DNA of 64,000 nt from Fibrobacter sp. (GTDB lineage: Bacteria > Fibrobacterota > Fibrobacteria > Fibrobacterales > Fibrobacteraceae). Made by a program: the position numbers and the translations under genes. The notes under the pieces were generated by a model. That model ran no database searches and was not told the origin of the DNA. It saw nothing but the letters and a program-made list of their open reading frames with translations. Of the stretch, positions 24,090 through 33,263 are shown piece by piece (within the stretch, counting starts at the first letter, position 1; each line of letters opens with the position of its first letter). The stretch covers positions 1 to 64,000 of the forward strand of contig JAGCGO010000057.1 of the NCBI GenBank assembly GCA_017649565.1. Reading direction: 5' to 3'.

Positions 24090-25856
24090 TCAGTTCTGCG
24101 GTCCCATTATAAAATAGTCGTATTGAATGCTCCGTTCGCGGAGAAGACTATCTAATACAGGTTTGCCGTATATTTCAAGCAACGTCGGCTTATCGGCATA
24201 TAGCGATCTTCCAAGCCCGATAGAACGTCCATCCAATTCAAAGCCCATCGACTCCAGCAACGTCGGGAACATATCCAACGAAGAATATGATCTTTCGCGA
24301 CGATTCTCCCCACTCGCGTCTACAGCCGAATTGATAATGAAGTTCGTCCAATACACGCTATCCGATGGGGCCACCCCCGCCTTATTCGAAAGCATTGGCG
24401 TAGCATGGTCCCCCATTACAGAAATCACTGTATTGCTAGACCAAGGCTGTTGTTTGATCCATTCTACGAACGAAGCGAGCTGCATCGACGCACAACGTAA
24501 TGCCGCAGGGTAGCAGTTGTCATCTTTCACCTCAAAGCCGATATTCTTCAATGCAACTTTACAGGAATCATCCAAATAACCAAAAGGCTGATGAGTATCT
24601 ACAGTCAGCATATAAAAAGCAAAGGGTTTTCCTTGCCTAGCAAGGCTATCGAGTTCTTCCTTAGCGAGCCCATATAGTTTACGATCTTCAAAGCCCCAAA
24701 ACACATTGTATTTCTCAGGAATCTTCCCCACCGACCTGTAATACTCAATATCGTGAATACCGACATTCCCATGATCCGTCCAGAAGGTTCTTTTCTGCGT
24801 AAATTCGCCGCTGGAACCTTGCGCATATAGCTGGTTATATCCCTTGTCCGCAAGCACATCCATCAGACATTTCGCGTAAGGCAGATATGTAGGCAATCTT
24901 CCATGGTGTTCATCAATGCCCATAGGCATGTTCAATGGGATACCGCAAAGTTTTCCTGTGATACCGGCAATCGTCCACGTGGATCCAGACACATTCTCTC
25001 CCCCCGGTGCGAAATTGAGGGATGACTTTTCTAGGTCCGCAATCTCCGGGGTATGCTTTGAAAAATTCGTTTCCATCGATTCAAGGAAAATTACAATCAG
25101 ATTTCTCGGCTCATCGTGCGATTGTATTTGCACCGAATCAGGATGGACATAGTATTCCCGATAAAACTTTGAATCTATAGGTTGCTGGAAAAAAGCCCTG
25201 AACGGAGCACTTGACACGATTCCAGGAACAACAAGAAAAAGAATACATGCGTATGGGACAAGAATAACCAAAGCCATCCGGTTCAAGCCAACCTTGAACC
25301 TCCACAGACGAACTTCATAACAGACTTGTTTCCGGGATTGTACAAAAAACAATATGACATAAAGAGCCAAAATAAAGGCAAATGTTCCAGAAGCAGGGAA
25401 CACAACCTTCTGCACGAGGGACGACACAACGAAGTTCTCCGCCCCTGCGTTCGTCCCCGAGAAAATGGTAAAAAGAATCGCCTCTACATTGGACAAGGGG
25501 AAAATATCAACAGCCCACGGCAAAGCGAAAACAATACACAGGCAAACATAAACAAAAACGAATGTCAGAGCAAACCGAATCTTGGATGCATGAGCGGATT
25601 CCGAGTACATCGGCACAGAATGTAACGAGACCGCAAGTAGGGCCATACAAGAAGAAAAAACTGCTCCTAGATAGGAAATCAAGAAGGGAACCGGGCCACC
25701 GAGCAGACCATATTCAAAGTTATAGAAAAAGAGGTACAAGACAACCGGGGCAATCAAAAACGCAACCAAGCGTTTCTTCAGTGGATTCCTGAAAAACAGG
25801 GATAATGCAGCGGAAAGAATAAGTGCTACAATAAAATGTACCGAATAAGACGTCAT
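24090..25856 (-). CDS. Membrane phosphoglycerol transferase, OpgB/LTA synthase-like
   Basis: Product 588 aa. The first 200 residues contain about five membrane helices, followed by a periplasmic alkaline-phosphatase-superfamily (sulfatase) domain. Active-site marks: NLIVIFLESMETNF (first metal Glu), GSTWTIAGITGKLCGIPL with the candidate nucleophile Thr, and MGDHATP with metal-binding Asp-His. The TIAG/CGIPL pattern is that of OpgB (MdoB), which transfers phosphoglycerol to glucans, rather than of Gram-positive LtaS. Expected role: adding glycerol phosphate to a periplasmic or surface glycan. An extended -10 (TGCTAAAAT) lies about 20 bp upstream. It is the left edge of the polysaccharide cluster. 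Confidence 0.82.
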   Translation of the reverse strand: MTSYSVHFIVALILSAALSLFFRNPLKKRLVAFLIAPVVLYLFFYNFEYGLLGGPVPFLISYLGAVFSSCMALLAVSLHSVPMYSESAHASKIRFALTFVFVYVCLCIVFALPWAVDIFPLSNVEAILFTIFSGTNAGAENFVVSSLVQKVVFPASGTFAFILALYVILFFVQSRKQVCYEVRLWRFKVGLNRMALVILVPYACILFLVVPGIVSSAPFRAFFQQPIDSKFYREYYVHPDSVQIQSHDEPRNLIVIFLESMETNFSKHTPEIADLEKSSLNFAPGGENVSGSTWTIAGITGKLCGIPLNMPMGIDEHHGRLPTYLPYAKCLMDVLADKGYNQLYAQGSSGEFTQKRTFWTDHGNVGIHDIEYYRSVGKIPEKYNVFWGFEDRKLYGLAKEELDSLARQGKPFAFYMLTVDTHQPFGYLDDSCKVALKNIGFEVKDDNCYPAALRCASMQLASFVEWIKQQPWSSNTVISVMGDHATPMLSNKAGVAPSDSVYWTNFIINSAVDASGENRRERSYSSLDMFPTLLESMGFELDGRSIGLGRSLYADKPTLLEIYGKPVLDSLLRERSIQYDYFIMGPQN

Positions 25857-25999
25857 CCTGCCAGTTAATTTAGCATTTTAGCATTGCATATTTGACGTTC
25901 TTTGCATTTTTGACAAATAAACATGTTGAAAACCCTTAAAAACCACATTAAAACATCTGAAAAACCATATTAAAACACATTAAAAACTATATTAAGAAT

Positions 26000-27076
26000 A
26001 TGGGGACATTGAATTTAAAAAAAGCTTTTTCGGACTTGATGAACAGGCCTAAACAGGCTTTCCCATATCAACACTCTAATACAGCAAAATTGCAAATTCA
26101 AGAGGATCGCGACGAAACTTTCGACGTTCTGAAGGGAATCGCTATCATCTTGATGATTGTCGGGCATTGTGGGTTAAGTCCATTTCGCTCATTTATTTAT
26201 TCATTCCATATGCCGCTGTTCTTTTTTGTTGCGGGATACTTCCTTAAAAAACGCCCGTTGCGAAAGGAAATTAGTCTAAGTACAAAAAGGCTCATCATCC
26301 CTTACATTTTCGCAGCTTTCTGGCTTTGCATTGTAACAATATGTATTGATCCTTCCCGTCTTCAGAGCATAACAACCGCATGCCTTTTAGGTTTCAGAGC
26401 ACAATATGTACCCAACTGGATCAACGCCCATGTTGGATTACTTTGGTTTATTTTGGCCTTGTTTTGGGCAAGACTTATTACAGTCACTTTGATTCAACGA
26501 ATCAAATCTGACATTTGGCTTGGCATTGTCTTTTTTTCACTTGCGCTAATCGGGATGTTCCTGAACAATTACGTATTTGTTCCTTTTTGCATTCCGCAGG
26601 GTATGTGTGCTGCAGGATTTCTATTTGCAGGGCACCTGATAAACAAGTACAAGGTTCTTGAAAGAAACATCTTAACCCAAATTTTCCCCATCTTAGCCAT
26701 AATCTGGGCGTACAATTGGAGTAAGGGCGGCGTGGACATGTTTAAATGCTTGTTCAGATCAGGGTATATCTTTGACTTGATTGGGGCAATGGGCGCATTT
26801 ACAGCATTATACATGATTGTCAAACAATGCTACAACAGAAATTCTTTTTTATGGCAAGGCATTCATTTCTGGGGGCGTTATAGTTTAGTCATTTATTGTG
26901 TTCATTCCATAGAACACTCTGTATCTGATTGGCAAATGATTGCATGTCACCTTAACATTCCCTTATGTTACCTTACACCTTTTTCTATTTCCGCCAGAAT
27001 GACCATAGCTTTCCTTTTCACGCTTTTACTTCTTAAAATTCAACCAATTCGAGAGCTGATATTCCAAATAAAATAA
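26000..27076 (+). CDS. Acyltransferase-3 family membrane protein
   Basis: Product 358 aa. After a 30-residue soluble lead, RDETFDVLKGIAIILMIVGHCG holds the conserved His of acyltransferase-3 (OafA/WecH-like) proteins, and FHMPLFFFVAGYF the second conserved stretch; about ten hydrophobic helices follow. The family O-acetylates or O-acylates sugars during polysaccharide assembly in the inner membrane. The start is supported by position: TATATT ends six bases before this ATG and there is no Shine-Dalgarno. Upstream sequence (25930-25993) contains several CATTAAAA/TATTAAAA copies. Next gene starts 25 bp downstream on the same strand. Confidence 0.8.
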   Translation: MGTLNLKKAFSDLMNRPKQAFPYQHSNTAKLQIQEDRDETFDVLKGIAIILMIVGHCGLSPFRSFIYSFHMPLFFFVAGYFLKKRPLRKEISLSTKRLIIPYIFAAFWLCIVTICIDPSRLQSITTACLLGFRAQYVPNWINAHVGLLWFILALFWARLITVTLIQRIKSDIWLGIVFFSLALIGMFLNNYVFVPFCIPQGMCAAGFLFAGHLINKYKVLERNILTQIFPILAIIWAYNWSKGGVDMFKCLFRSGYIFDLIGAMGAFTALYMIVKQCYNRNSFLWQGIHFWGRYSLVIYCVHSIEHSVSDWQMIACHLNIPLCYLTPFSISARMTIAFLFTLLLLKIQPIRELIFQIK

Positions 27077-27101
27077 ACATCTAATCACTTCAGAAAATCT
27101 T

Positions 27102-28583
27102 ATGAGCCCATCGCTTTATCTTTTTTTCACTCCAGTCGTAGCAGCCCTCATTCCATATTTAGCATGTTCTGCATTGAATATTCCTTTTTCCCATGGATTC
27201 TTCTCAATAGACACGTTTATACTTTTCTGCCTACTACTAACTCCGCGAAAGAATATTATATGGTCATCCATTTGGACGCTTCTGTTATTCCTATTTGCAT
27301 TTTTCTACGAACACAACTTCGCATCAACTATAACGTTAGCACGTTATTCCCAATGGTCCGATTATTTTTGTACTGCAGTTTATTTAGTCGTAGTGATTTC
27401 CGCCTTTATAATTCCAAGGAAAATCAAATTTATACTGCCATTTATCGGAATTTCATATTTATTACTTTTTCTCGCAGACGCATCAAACATTCTGTTTTCC
27501 GGATTTAACATAAAATTATGCGAACTATGGAATTTAGCATCATTTTTCATTTGGGGTATAGCTTTATTTATCTCCATTCCCTGCCTGCAAATAGCTCTTG
27601 TTTTGTTTTTTTCAAGAAAAATTTTCCTTGACACAGAAGAGAAACTATGGATTTATCGCCCAGCCATTCTCCTTGTACTATTTCTATTCATTTTAATACT
27701 GAATTGGGGAGTAAACAGCCTGCAAGATAGAGAAAGAATCGTTTCTTGTACACTTAAAGACTATTCATCTTTCTTTGACAAAGAACTGACATCAAGCAAG
27801 AACCACTATTTAAATCCAGACATTAAAGCCGCTTATCCCATATACGACAAAAATGACTTGAATACTGCAAATAGCAACTATGAAAAAGTTGTGATGATAC
27901 TTGTTGAAAGTTGGGGGGTCCCTAAAAATATAAATTTGCTACAGGCATCATTCAGCATTTTTGACAGTATTCCAAATTCCTTCGTAGGACTTTATCCAAG
28001 AAACGCCGCTTATACCCAAGGAGCCGAATGGGAGGACTTAGGAATTCCTGGCGGAGAAGTCAACGATTCTATTTTACCAGCGAAATACAAAAAAGCCGGA
28101 TACGAAACCTGGTATGTACATGGCTATGATCAGAAATTTTTTGATCGTGCCGAGAAATATCCAACATATGGATTTGATTCTCTCCTATTTAGATCAGATT
28201 TTATAAAAAGAGGGCTAAAAGCATGTCGATACGGTTACCCAGGAATCTGCGATTCGTCTTTAGAACATTGGCTTGAGAAAAAATTAGACGAACCTGGGAA
28301 AAAATTTATTTATTGGACAACACTTGATGCCCACTACCCCTATGATGGACAAAATTTTGAAAAAAAATCAAAATTATGCAGTCAATTTAATTTGTCTGAT
28401 TTATCATGCGTATTCTGGACACACGAAGAAGAGACTCTACAAAGCATAGCGACCCTTGTAAAAAAATTCCCAAGCACTCGTTTCATTGTAAGAGGCGATC
28501 ATAGGCCCATGGGGAAACCCAGTTATACCGAATTTTTGGAAAGTTTTTACGCCTTTTGGGTTCCGATAATAACATTTAATTAG
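27102..28583 (+). CDS. Membrane-anchored sulfatase-fold (alkaline phosphatase superfamily) protein
   Basis: Product 493 aa. About six hydrophobic helices in the first 210 residues, then a periplasmic domain. VVMILVESWGVP near residue 265 corresponds to the first metal-binding stretch of LTA synthase/phosphoethanolamine transferase-like enzymes, TTLDAHYPYDG near 406 to the DTH-type stretch, and FIVRGDHRPMG near 465 to the Asp-His metal motif. The second stretch reads AHYPY in place of the usual THxPY. Likely a transferase of a phosphate-linked group to a surface glycan, or a phosphatase; not resolvable here. A shorter relative lies at 38876-39646. AT-rich like its neighbours; probably in one operon with the preceding acyltransferase. 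Confidence 0.72.
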   Translation: MSPSLYLFFTPVVAALIPYLACSALNIPFSHGFFSIDTFILFCLLLTPRKNIIWSSIWTLLLFLFAFFYEHNFASTITLARYSQWSDYFCTAVYLVVVISAFIIPRKIKFILPFIGISYLLLFLADASNILFSGFNIKLCELWNLASFFIWGIALFISIPCLQIALVLFFSRKIFLDTEEKLWIYRPAILLVLFLFILILNWGVNSLQDRERIVSCTLKDYSSFFDKELTSSKNHYLNPDIKAAYPIYDKNDLNTANSNYEKVVMILVESWGVPKNINLLQASFSIFDSIPNSFVGLYPRNAAYTQGAEWEDLGIPGGEVNDSILPAKYKKAGYETWYVHGYDQKFFDRAEKYPTYGFDSLLFRSDFIKRGLKACRYGYPGICDSSLEHWLEKKLDEPGKKFIYWTTLDAHYPYDGQNFEKKSKLCSQFNLSDLSCVFWTHEEETLQSIATLVKKFPSTRFIVRGDHRPMGKPSYTEFLESFYAFWVPIITFN

Positions 28584-28671
28584 CCAAATCACCTAAACAT
28601 CCCTTTTTATGTAGCAATCGAACCGCAACAAAGCAACATTCGTCTACAAGAATCTATATTAAAAAACAAAT

Positions 28672-29973
28672 ATGACCACCGCTATTGAGTTCGAAAATAT
28701 CAGCAAGCAGTACCGTCTGGGGCTTGTAAGCACCGGGACGCTCAGCCACGACCTGAACAGGTTCTGGCAGACCAAGGTATTGCGCCGCGATGATCCCTAT
28801 CTCAAAGTGGGGGAAACGAACGACCGTGCGCACAAGGGCAATAGCGACTACGTGTGGGCCCTCAAGGACATCAACTTCAAGGTGGAACAGGGCGACGTCG
28901 TGGGCATCATCGGCCGGAACGGCGCCGGCAAAAGCACCCTCCTCAAGCTACTAAGCCGCGTGACCGCCCCCACTACCGGCATTATCCGTGCCAAGGGCCG
29001 CATTGCGAGCCTCCTTGAGGTGGGCACCGGATTCCACCCCGAAATGACTGGCCGCGAGAATATCTACATGAACGGCGCCATCATGGGCATGAGCCGTGGC
29101 GAAATCACTCGCAAGCTCGACGAGATTGTGGACTTCAGCGGATGCGAACGCTACCTGGACACCCCCGTGAAGCGCTACAGCAGCGGCATGACCGTACGCC
29201 TCGGGTTCGCAATCGCCGCACACCTGGAACCCGAAATATTGGTGGTGGACGAAGTGCTGGCCGTGGGCGACGCCGAATTCCAGAAAAAGGCCATCGGCAA
29301 AATGCAAGACGTAAGCCGCGGCGAAGGCCGAACAGTGCTATTCGTAAGCCACAATATGGGTGCGGTGAAGAACCTGTGCAGGACGGGCGTTCTGCTTGAA
29401 AATGGGATGATAAAATTTCATGGCAAAGTCGATGATGCTATCGACACATACATCCAGACGAATATAACAGATTTTTCGCAACACAAAATCGTCACCCCAG
29501 ATATGCGAGAAAAAGGGCCCACCGGTGAAATAACCATCGAAGAAGCAACCCTACTCAACAATGCTACTGAAATTGGAACCGACGAACCCATAGAAATTGA
29601 ACTGCTTCTAAAAAGACATTTTGGATCTGCGACCAAATGCAAGTATTCAGTAAACTTATTTGACGAAACCGACAGTCGGATCATAGGTTATGTTTCTAAG
29701 GACATTCCTGTACCACAAAATCAGGAAATCTATAGGGTCCACTTAACATTAACAAACCATTCCCTGACCCAACGAAAATACAAGATGAGCCTCAATGTGG
29801 GATATAAAGATTTTGGTTCCAATGTTCAAAATTTTGATGTTGTCAAAGCAGGCGTTCTTTCTTTTGAAATTAAATACATCAACAAACAAAGTGGGGTTGA
29901 ATATTCCAGTTGGAATCGAAATTGGGGAGCAGTTATACATCAAGGATGCAATATAGAAGCGGAGCTTTTATAA
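28672..29973 (+). CDS. wzt: ABC transporter ATPase, Wzt-like polysaccharide exporter subunit
   Basis: Product 433 aa. The nucleotide-binding domain has IIGRNGAGKST (Walker A, near residue 82), RYSSGMTVRLGFA (signature, near 169) and EILVVDEVLAVGD (Walker B, near 190), the pattern of TagH/Wzt polysaccharide exporters. About 170 C-terminal residues (from 265) form a beta-rich domain like the O-antigen-recognising domain of Wzt. It should pair with a membrane subunit (Wzm) to export lipid-linked glycan across the inner membrane, but no Wzm-like permease gene is present in this window. The first 730 bp are GC-rich, the rest AT-rich like the flanks, with the switch at about 29400-29470. The stop overlaps the next start (TAATG). 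Confidence 0.88.
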   Translation: MTTAIEFENISKQYRLGLVSTGTLSHDLNRFWQTKVLRRDDPYLKVGETNDRAHKGNSDYVWALKDINFKVEQGDVVGIIGRNGAGKSTLLKLLSRVTAPTTGIIRAKGRIASLLEVGTGFHPEMTGRENIYMNGAIMGMSRGEITRKLDEIVDFSGCERYLDTPVKRYSSGMTVRLGFAIAAHLEPEILVVDEVLAVGDAEFQKKAIGKMQDVSRGEGRTVLFVSHNMGAVKNLCRTGVLLENGMIKFHGKVDDAIDTYIQTNITDFSQHKIVTPDMREKGPTGEITIEEATLLNNATEIGTDEPIEIELLLKRHFGSATKCKYSVNLFDETDSRIIGYVSKDIPVPQNQEIYRVHLTLTNHSLTQRKYKMSLNVGYKDFGSNVQNFDVVKAGVLSFEIKYINKQSGVEYSSWNRNWGAVIHQGCNIEAELL

Positions 29974-31145
29974 TGACACTTCGAGAACGCCTTAGAAGAA
30001 ACCCAATTATCGTTTTTTTGTATTGGTTGCCAGTACGTTTTTTTCTTATTATCGCAAGATTCTTTCCTTTACAAAACAAAATTGTCTTTGATAATTTTCG
30101 CGGAAAGGGATTAGGAAATGACCCCAAATATATTCTTCTTCAACTAATCAAAGATGGAGTGAAAGCAAAATACATTTGGCTACTCAACGATTTCTCCGAA
30201 GACATGCCGAAAGAAGTTAAAAAAATCCAGTATGGGTCGTGGAAAGCAACGTACCATTACCTCACAGCAAAGGTGTGGATTGATGATGTAAAAAGCAACC
30301 CCAAACCCAAAAAACGAAAGGGGCAATTTTATCTACAAACATGGCATGGTTCTTTCGGAATAAAAAAGGTGGAACAAGCAGTTGAAAGTATATTATCTCC
30401 TGATTATGTAAAACTCGCAAAAAAAGATTCTGAAAAAACTGATTTGATGTACGCAAATCACACATTCCAACAAAATCTTTTCAAAACATCTTTTTGGTAT
30501 AAGGGAAATGTCATACGATCAGGCTTACCAAGGCTTTCTATAATTATTCATCCAACGGAACAGACAATAGCCACCATTTACGAATCATTAAAAATTCCAT
30601 CTAACAAAAAAATCATTCTATACGCACCAACATTCAGAAAAGACAACTGTTTGGATCCATATTTATGGGATTATCATTTAATATTATCCGCATTAAGGAA
30701 TAAATTTAAAGAAGATTTTGTTTTATTGATTAGATTACATCCTAATATTTCCATCAAAGCCTTAAATTATCCATTCTCCGAAGAAATAATAGATGCAACA
30801 AGTTATCCAGATATGGATGAATTAATGTCCGTCGCCCAAATAATGATTACTGATTTTTCAGGGACACTAATAGACATAGCCATCACCCATAAACCAGTTT
30901 TTATTTTTGCTAAGGATTTTTATGATTATCTTAACAACGACAGGGGTCAATGTTTTCCTGTAGAAGAACTACCTTTCCCTATCGCAACCACAGAAAACGA
31001 ATTTCTAACAAACATAGAAAAATTTGACATAGCAAGTTTCAACCATCGCACAAGCACTTTCTTTGAAAAAATCGGTTTAAACGAAGATGGCTGTGGAGCA
31101 AGAAATATTGCAGATATTGTTATTAATCAGCTAAAAAAACAATAA
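29973..31145 (+). CDS. CDP-glycerol glycerophosphotransferase-like enzyme (TagB/TagF family)
   Basis: Product 390 aa from the ATG at 29973, which overlaps the stop of the ABC ATPase and has GGAG nine bases upstream; the longer frame would lie inside that gene. Family marks: LQTWHGSFGIKK near 135, IILYAPTFRKDN near 225, FVLLIRLHPN, and ITDFSGTLIDIAI near 300, the nucleotide/substrate region of TagF-like GT-B enzymes. These transfer glycerol phosphate or ribitol phosphate from CDP-polyols; in Gram-negatives they build phosphodiester-linked capsules or O-antigens. A membrane-associated basic/hydrophobic N terminus is visible. Translationally coupled to the exporter ATPase, hence likely for the same polymer. 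Confidence 0.83.
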   Translation: MTLRERLRRNPIIVFLYWLPVRFFLIIARFFPLQNKIVFDNFRGKGLGNDPKYILLQLIKDGVKAKYIWLLNDFSEDMPKEVKKIQYGSWKATYHYLTAKVWIDDVKSNPKPKKRKGQFYLQTWHGSFGIKKVEQAVESILSPDYVKLAKKDSEKTDLMYANHTFQQNLFKTSFWYKGNVIRSGLPRLSIIIHPTEQTIATIYESLKIPSNKKIILYAPTFRKDNCLDPYLWDYHLILSALRNKFKEDFVLLIRLHPNISIKALNYPFSEEIIDATSYPDMDELMSVAQIMITDFSGTLIDIAITHKPVFIFAKDFYDYLNNDRGQCFPVEELPFPIATTENEFLTNIEKFDIASFNHRTSTFFEKIGLNEDGCGARNIADIVINQLKKQ

Positions 31146-31199
31146 AAATTCAACTTTCATAACAATAAAGTTTGTCTACTAAACAGACTAATGATAGAA

Positions 31200-32204
31200 T
31201 CATTTCTCATATGAACTTTTTTTCGGCAACCTGCATTCAAAGGCTGCTTGAATTTTTTTCTTTGAATCTTCAAAATTTTCAACATGCCCATCATTTAAAC
31301 AAATTTCCTTATATCTACCCTTTCTAATTTCATTGCAGATTTCTTCTATATTTTTATCGGTCAATGAAAAAAGGCGTCCAATCATTTTTTGAAAGTGAAA
31401 ATTTCCTTCCGCAAACTGCCAATATCGAAAAAGTTCTTGTTGAACATTTTCAGACCTGCGGAATTTCGAATGTAGCGTTTCATTTAAAATTTGTGGTTCC
31501 GCAGTCCAAACCTTATTCCACGTCGTTTTCAAAAAAGCAGCAGGCATATGCGACGCCGGAATTCCCAAAAAAAGATTCCAAGGAGAAGATAGAAGCGTAT
31601 GAAAAAAAGCCCTACTTAGAAAAGGTTGTGAAAAATACTTACATATATTCGCCCTTATGACCTGGTGCTTATCATAGTGCTTGTTAATTATGGCCAGAGC
31701 GTTAAAAATCATACGCCCATAATTGCCAAACCCATGCGAATAAAAAGGGTTATCTTCAAAATAGCCACAAGGTAAACCGCCAACAAAGAAATCAGTTTCT
31801 TTTACGGGGTTTATCAAAAACATGTCATCGTTAAAATACACAAAAAATTCACTAAGATTTGGAATCTTATCAAGAACCATTTCTATTGCAGACGCATTAT
31901 ACAGAGGCAAACAATCTTCAGGAATAAAATCTCTGTGATTTACGATTTGAATCCTCGGATGATCAACATTCAAAAAATCCGGAACATGACCCCATGTTAT
32001 AAAATGAATCTTGTTGACCCATGGAGCATACTGTTCAACACCTCTGAACCAATATTTCATCAAGTCCCAATCGCGATAACGTTCAATTACATTTATCTCC
32101 GAATCAGAATTATCAGCCAGATGATCATACCTGGCTTTTTCAGCCAGCCAAGCCGGATCATTGCCATCAACCCAAGGAACTACGAAGTCTATTTTTTTTG
32201 TCAT
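31200..32204 (-). CDS. Stealth-family sugar-phosphate transferase
   Basis: Product 334 aa. The Stealth conserved regions are recognisable in order: CR1 IDFVVPWVDGNDPAW at the N terminus, CR2 RDWDLMKYWFRGVEQYAPW...FITWGHVP at about 45-80, FFVYFNDDMFL near 120, CR3 with HMPAAFLK near 220. Stealth proteins transfer hexose-1-phosphate from UDP-sugars in capsule synthesis, making phosphodiester links; homologues include human GlcNAc-1-phosphotransferase. Opposite in strand to both neighbours. No ribosome site; a TATTTT box ends exactly six bases before the ATG, suggesting a leaderless message. Confidence 0.88.
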   Translation of the reverse strand: MTKKIDFVVPWVDGNDPAWLAEKARYDHLADNSDSEINVIERYRDWDLMKYWFRGVEQYAPWVNKIHFITWGHVPDFLNVDHPRIQIVNHRDFIPEDCLPLYNASAIEMVLDKIPNLSEFFVYFNDDMFLINPVKETDFFVGGLPCGYFEDNPFYSHGFGNYGRMIFNALAIINKHYDKHQVIRANICKYFSQPFLSRAFFHTLLSSPWNLFLGIPASHMPAAFLKTTWNKVWTAEPQILNETLHSKFRRSENVQQELFRYWQFAEGNFHFQKMIGRLFSLTDKNIEEICNEIRKGRYKEICLNDGHVENFEDSKKKIQAAFECRLPKKSSYEK

Positions 32205-32299
32205 AAAAGAAAAATAACAAAAAGATAATTCAAAATCCCCCCTCTTTACCTTTTTTTTATATTTTAATTACATCTATCAGGTATCGCCAAACCATCATT

Positions 32300-33250
32300 A
32301 TGTTTTCGTCCGTCCCCCTTATATCCATAATCGTTCCTATATACAAGGTTGAGCCATACCTTCGGAACTGTTTAGACAGCATTGTCAATCAGACTTATGC
32401 AAATTTAGAAATCATCTTGGTCAATGATGGATCTCCAGACAATTGCCCACAAATCTGCGAAGAATATGCATCAAAAGACAAACGTATTGTGGTTATACAC
32501 AAAAGAAATGGCGGGCTTTCCGACGCACGCAATGCCGGACTTGACATTTGCAAGGGCAACTTCATTTATTTCCTAGATGGCGATGACTATTTGGGCAAAG
32601 AGGTCATTTCTTGTCTCTACAACCTCATTCAAGCCAAAGAAAACATCGCCATTGCCATTGGATATTTCACAGCAGTCTACGGAAATGAAAGCAAGCCATA
32701 TAGAAAAGACTGGATATTCAAAAAGCCCCATTTTATCGAATCCAATGACTTTGCCAATAGGATGTTAATGGAGAAATCTAACTTTGCAGCAACTGCAAAA
32801 TTATATCGCAGAGAACTTCTTGAAAATCTACGATTCCAAAAGAATGTCAAAAATGAAGACACCCTCTTTATCGCCGACTTAATACCAATAATTGAAAACA
32901 ATGCTTATCGCTGCGTCGATGTTCCAAACTATTCATATTACTACACACAACATGCACATAGCATTTGCAACAATGAGAACGACCCACTAGAAAGACACGT
33001 CATAGAAAACTACAATACAATTATACAGAGATTCAATAATAGATCGGCACTCGTCAAATACCTAAAAAAAAGACAATTCGACTTGACCATTGACTTGCAA
33101 TCGAAATATCAAAAAAACGGCGACATAAATAGCAGCAACCAAAACGCAGAAAACATAAGAAAAATTCCAATTATCCATGTATTAAGAAGAAAAAGTGTTA
33201 GATTTTTATTGTATTACCTTAACTTGAGGTTCTCTCCAAAATACAGGTAA
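32300..33250 (+). CDS. Glycosyltransferase family 2
   Basis: Product 316 aa. Typical GT-A family 2 domain: ISIIVPIYKVEPYLRNCLDSI at the N terminus, IILVNDGSPDNC with the nucleotide-binding Asp, NGGLSDARNAGLD near 75 and YFLDGDDYL with the metal-binding DxD near 95. A KNEDTLF motif near 192 occupies the catalytic-base position. Transfers a sugar from a nucleotide donor to the growing glycan at the cytoplasmic face. First of three plus-strand genes with short gaps (13 and 22 bp). Confidence 0.88.
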   Translation: MFSSVPLISIIVPIYKVEPYLRNCLDSIVNQTYANLEIILVNDGSPDNCPQICEEYASKDKRIVVIHKRNGGLSDARNAGLDICKGNFIYFLDGDDYLGKEVISCLYNLIQAKENIAIAIGYFTAVYGNESKPYRKDWIFKKPHFIESNDFANRMLMEKSNFAATAKLYRRELLENLRFQKNVKNEDTLFIADLIPIIENNAYRCVDVPNYSYYYTQHAHSICNNENDPLERHVIENYNTIIQRFNNRSALVKYLKKRQFDLTIDLQSKYQKNGDINSSNQNAENIRKIPIIHVLRRKSVRFLLYYLNLRFSPKYR

Positions 33251-33263
33251 AAACCAAACAAAA

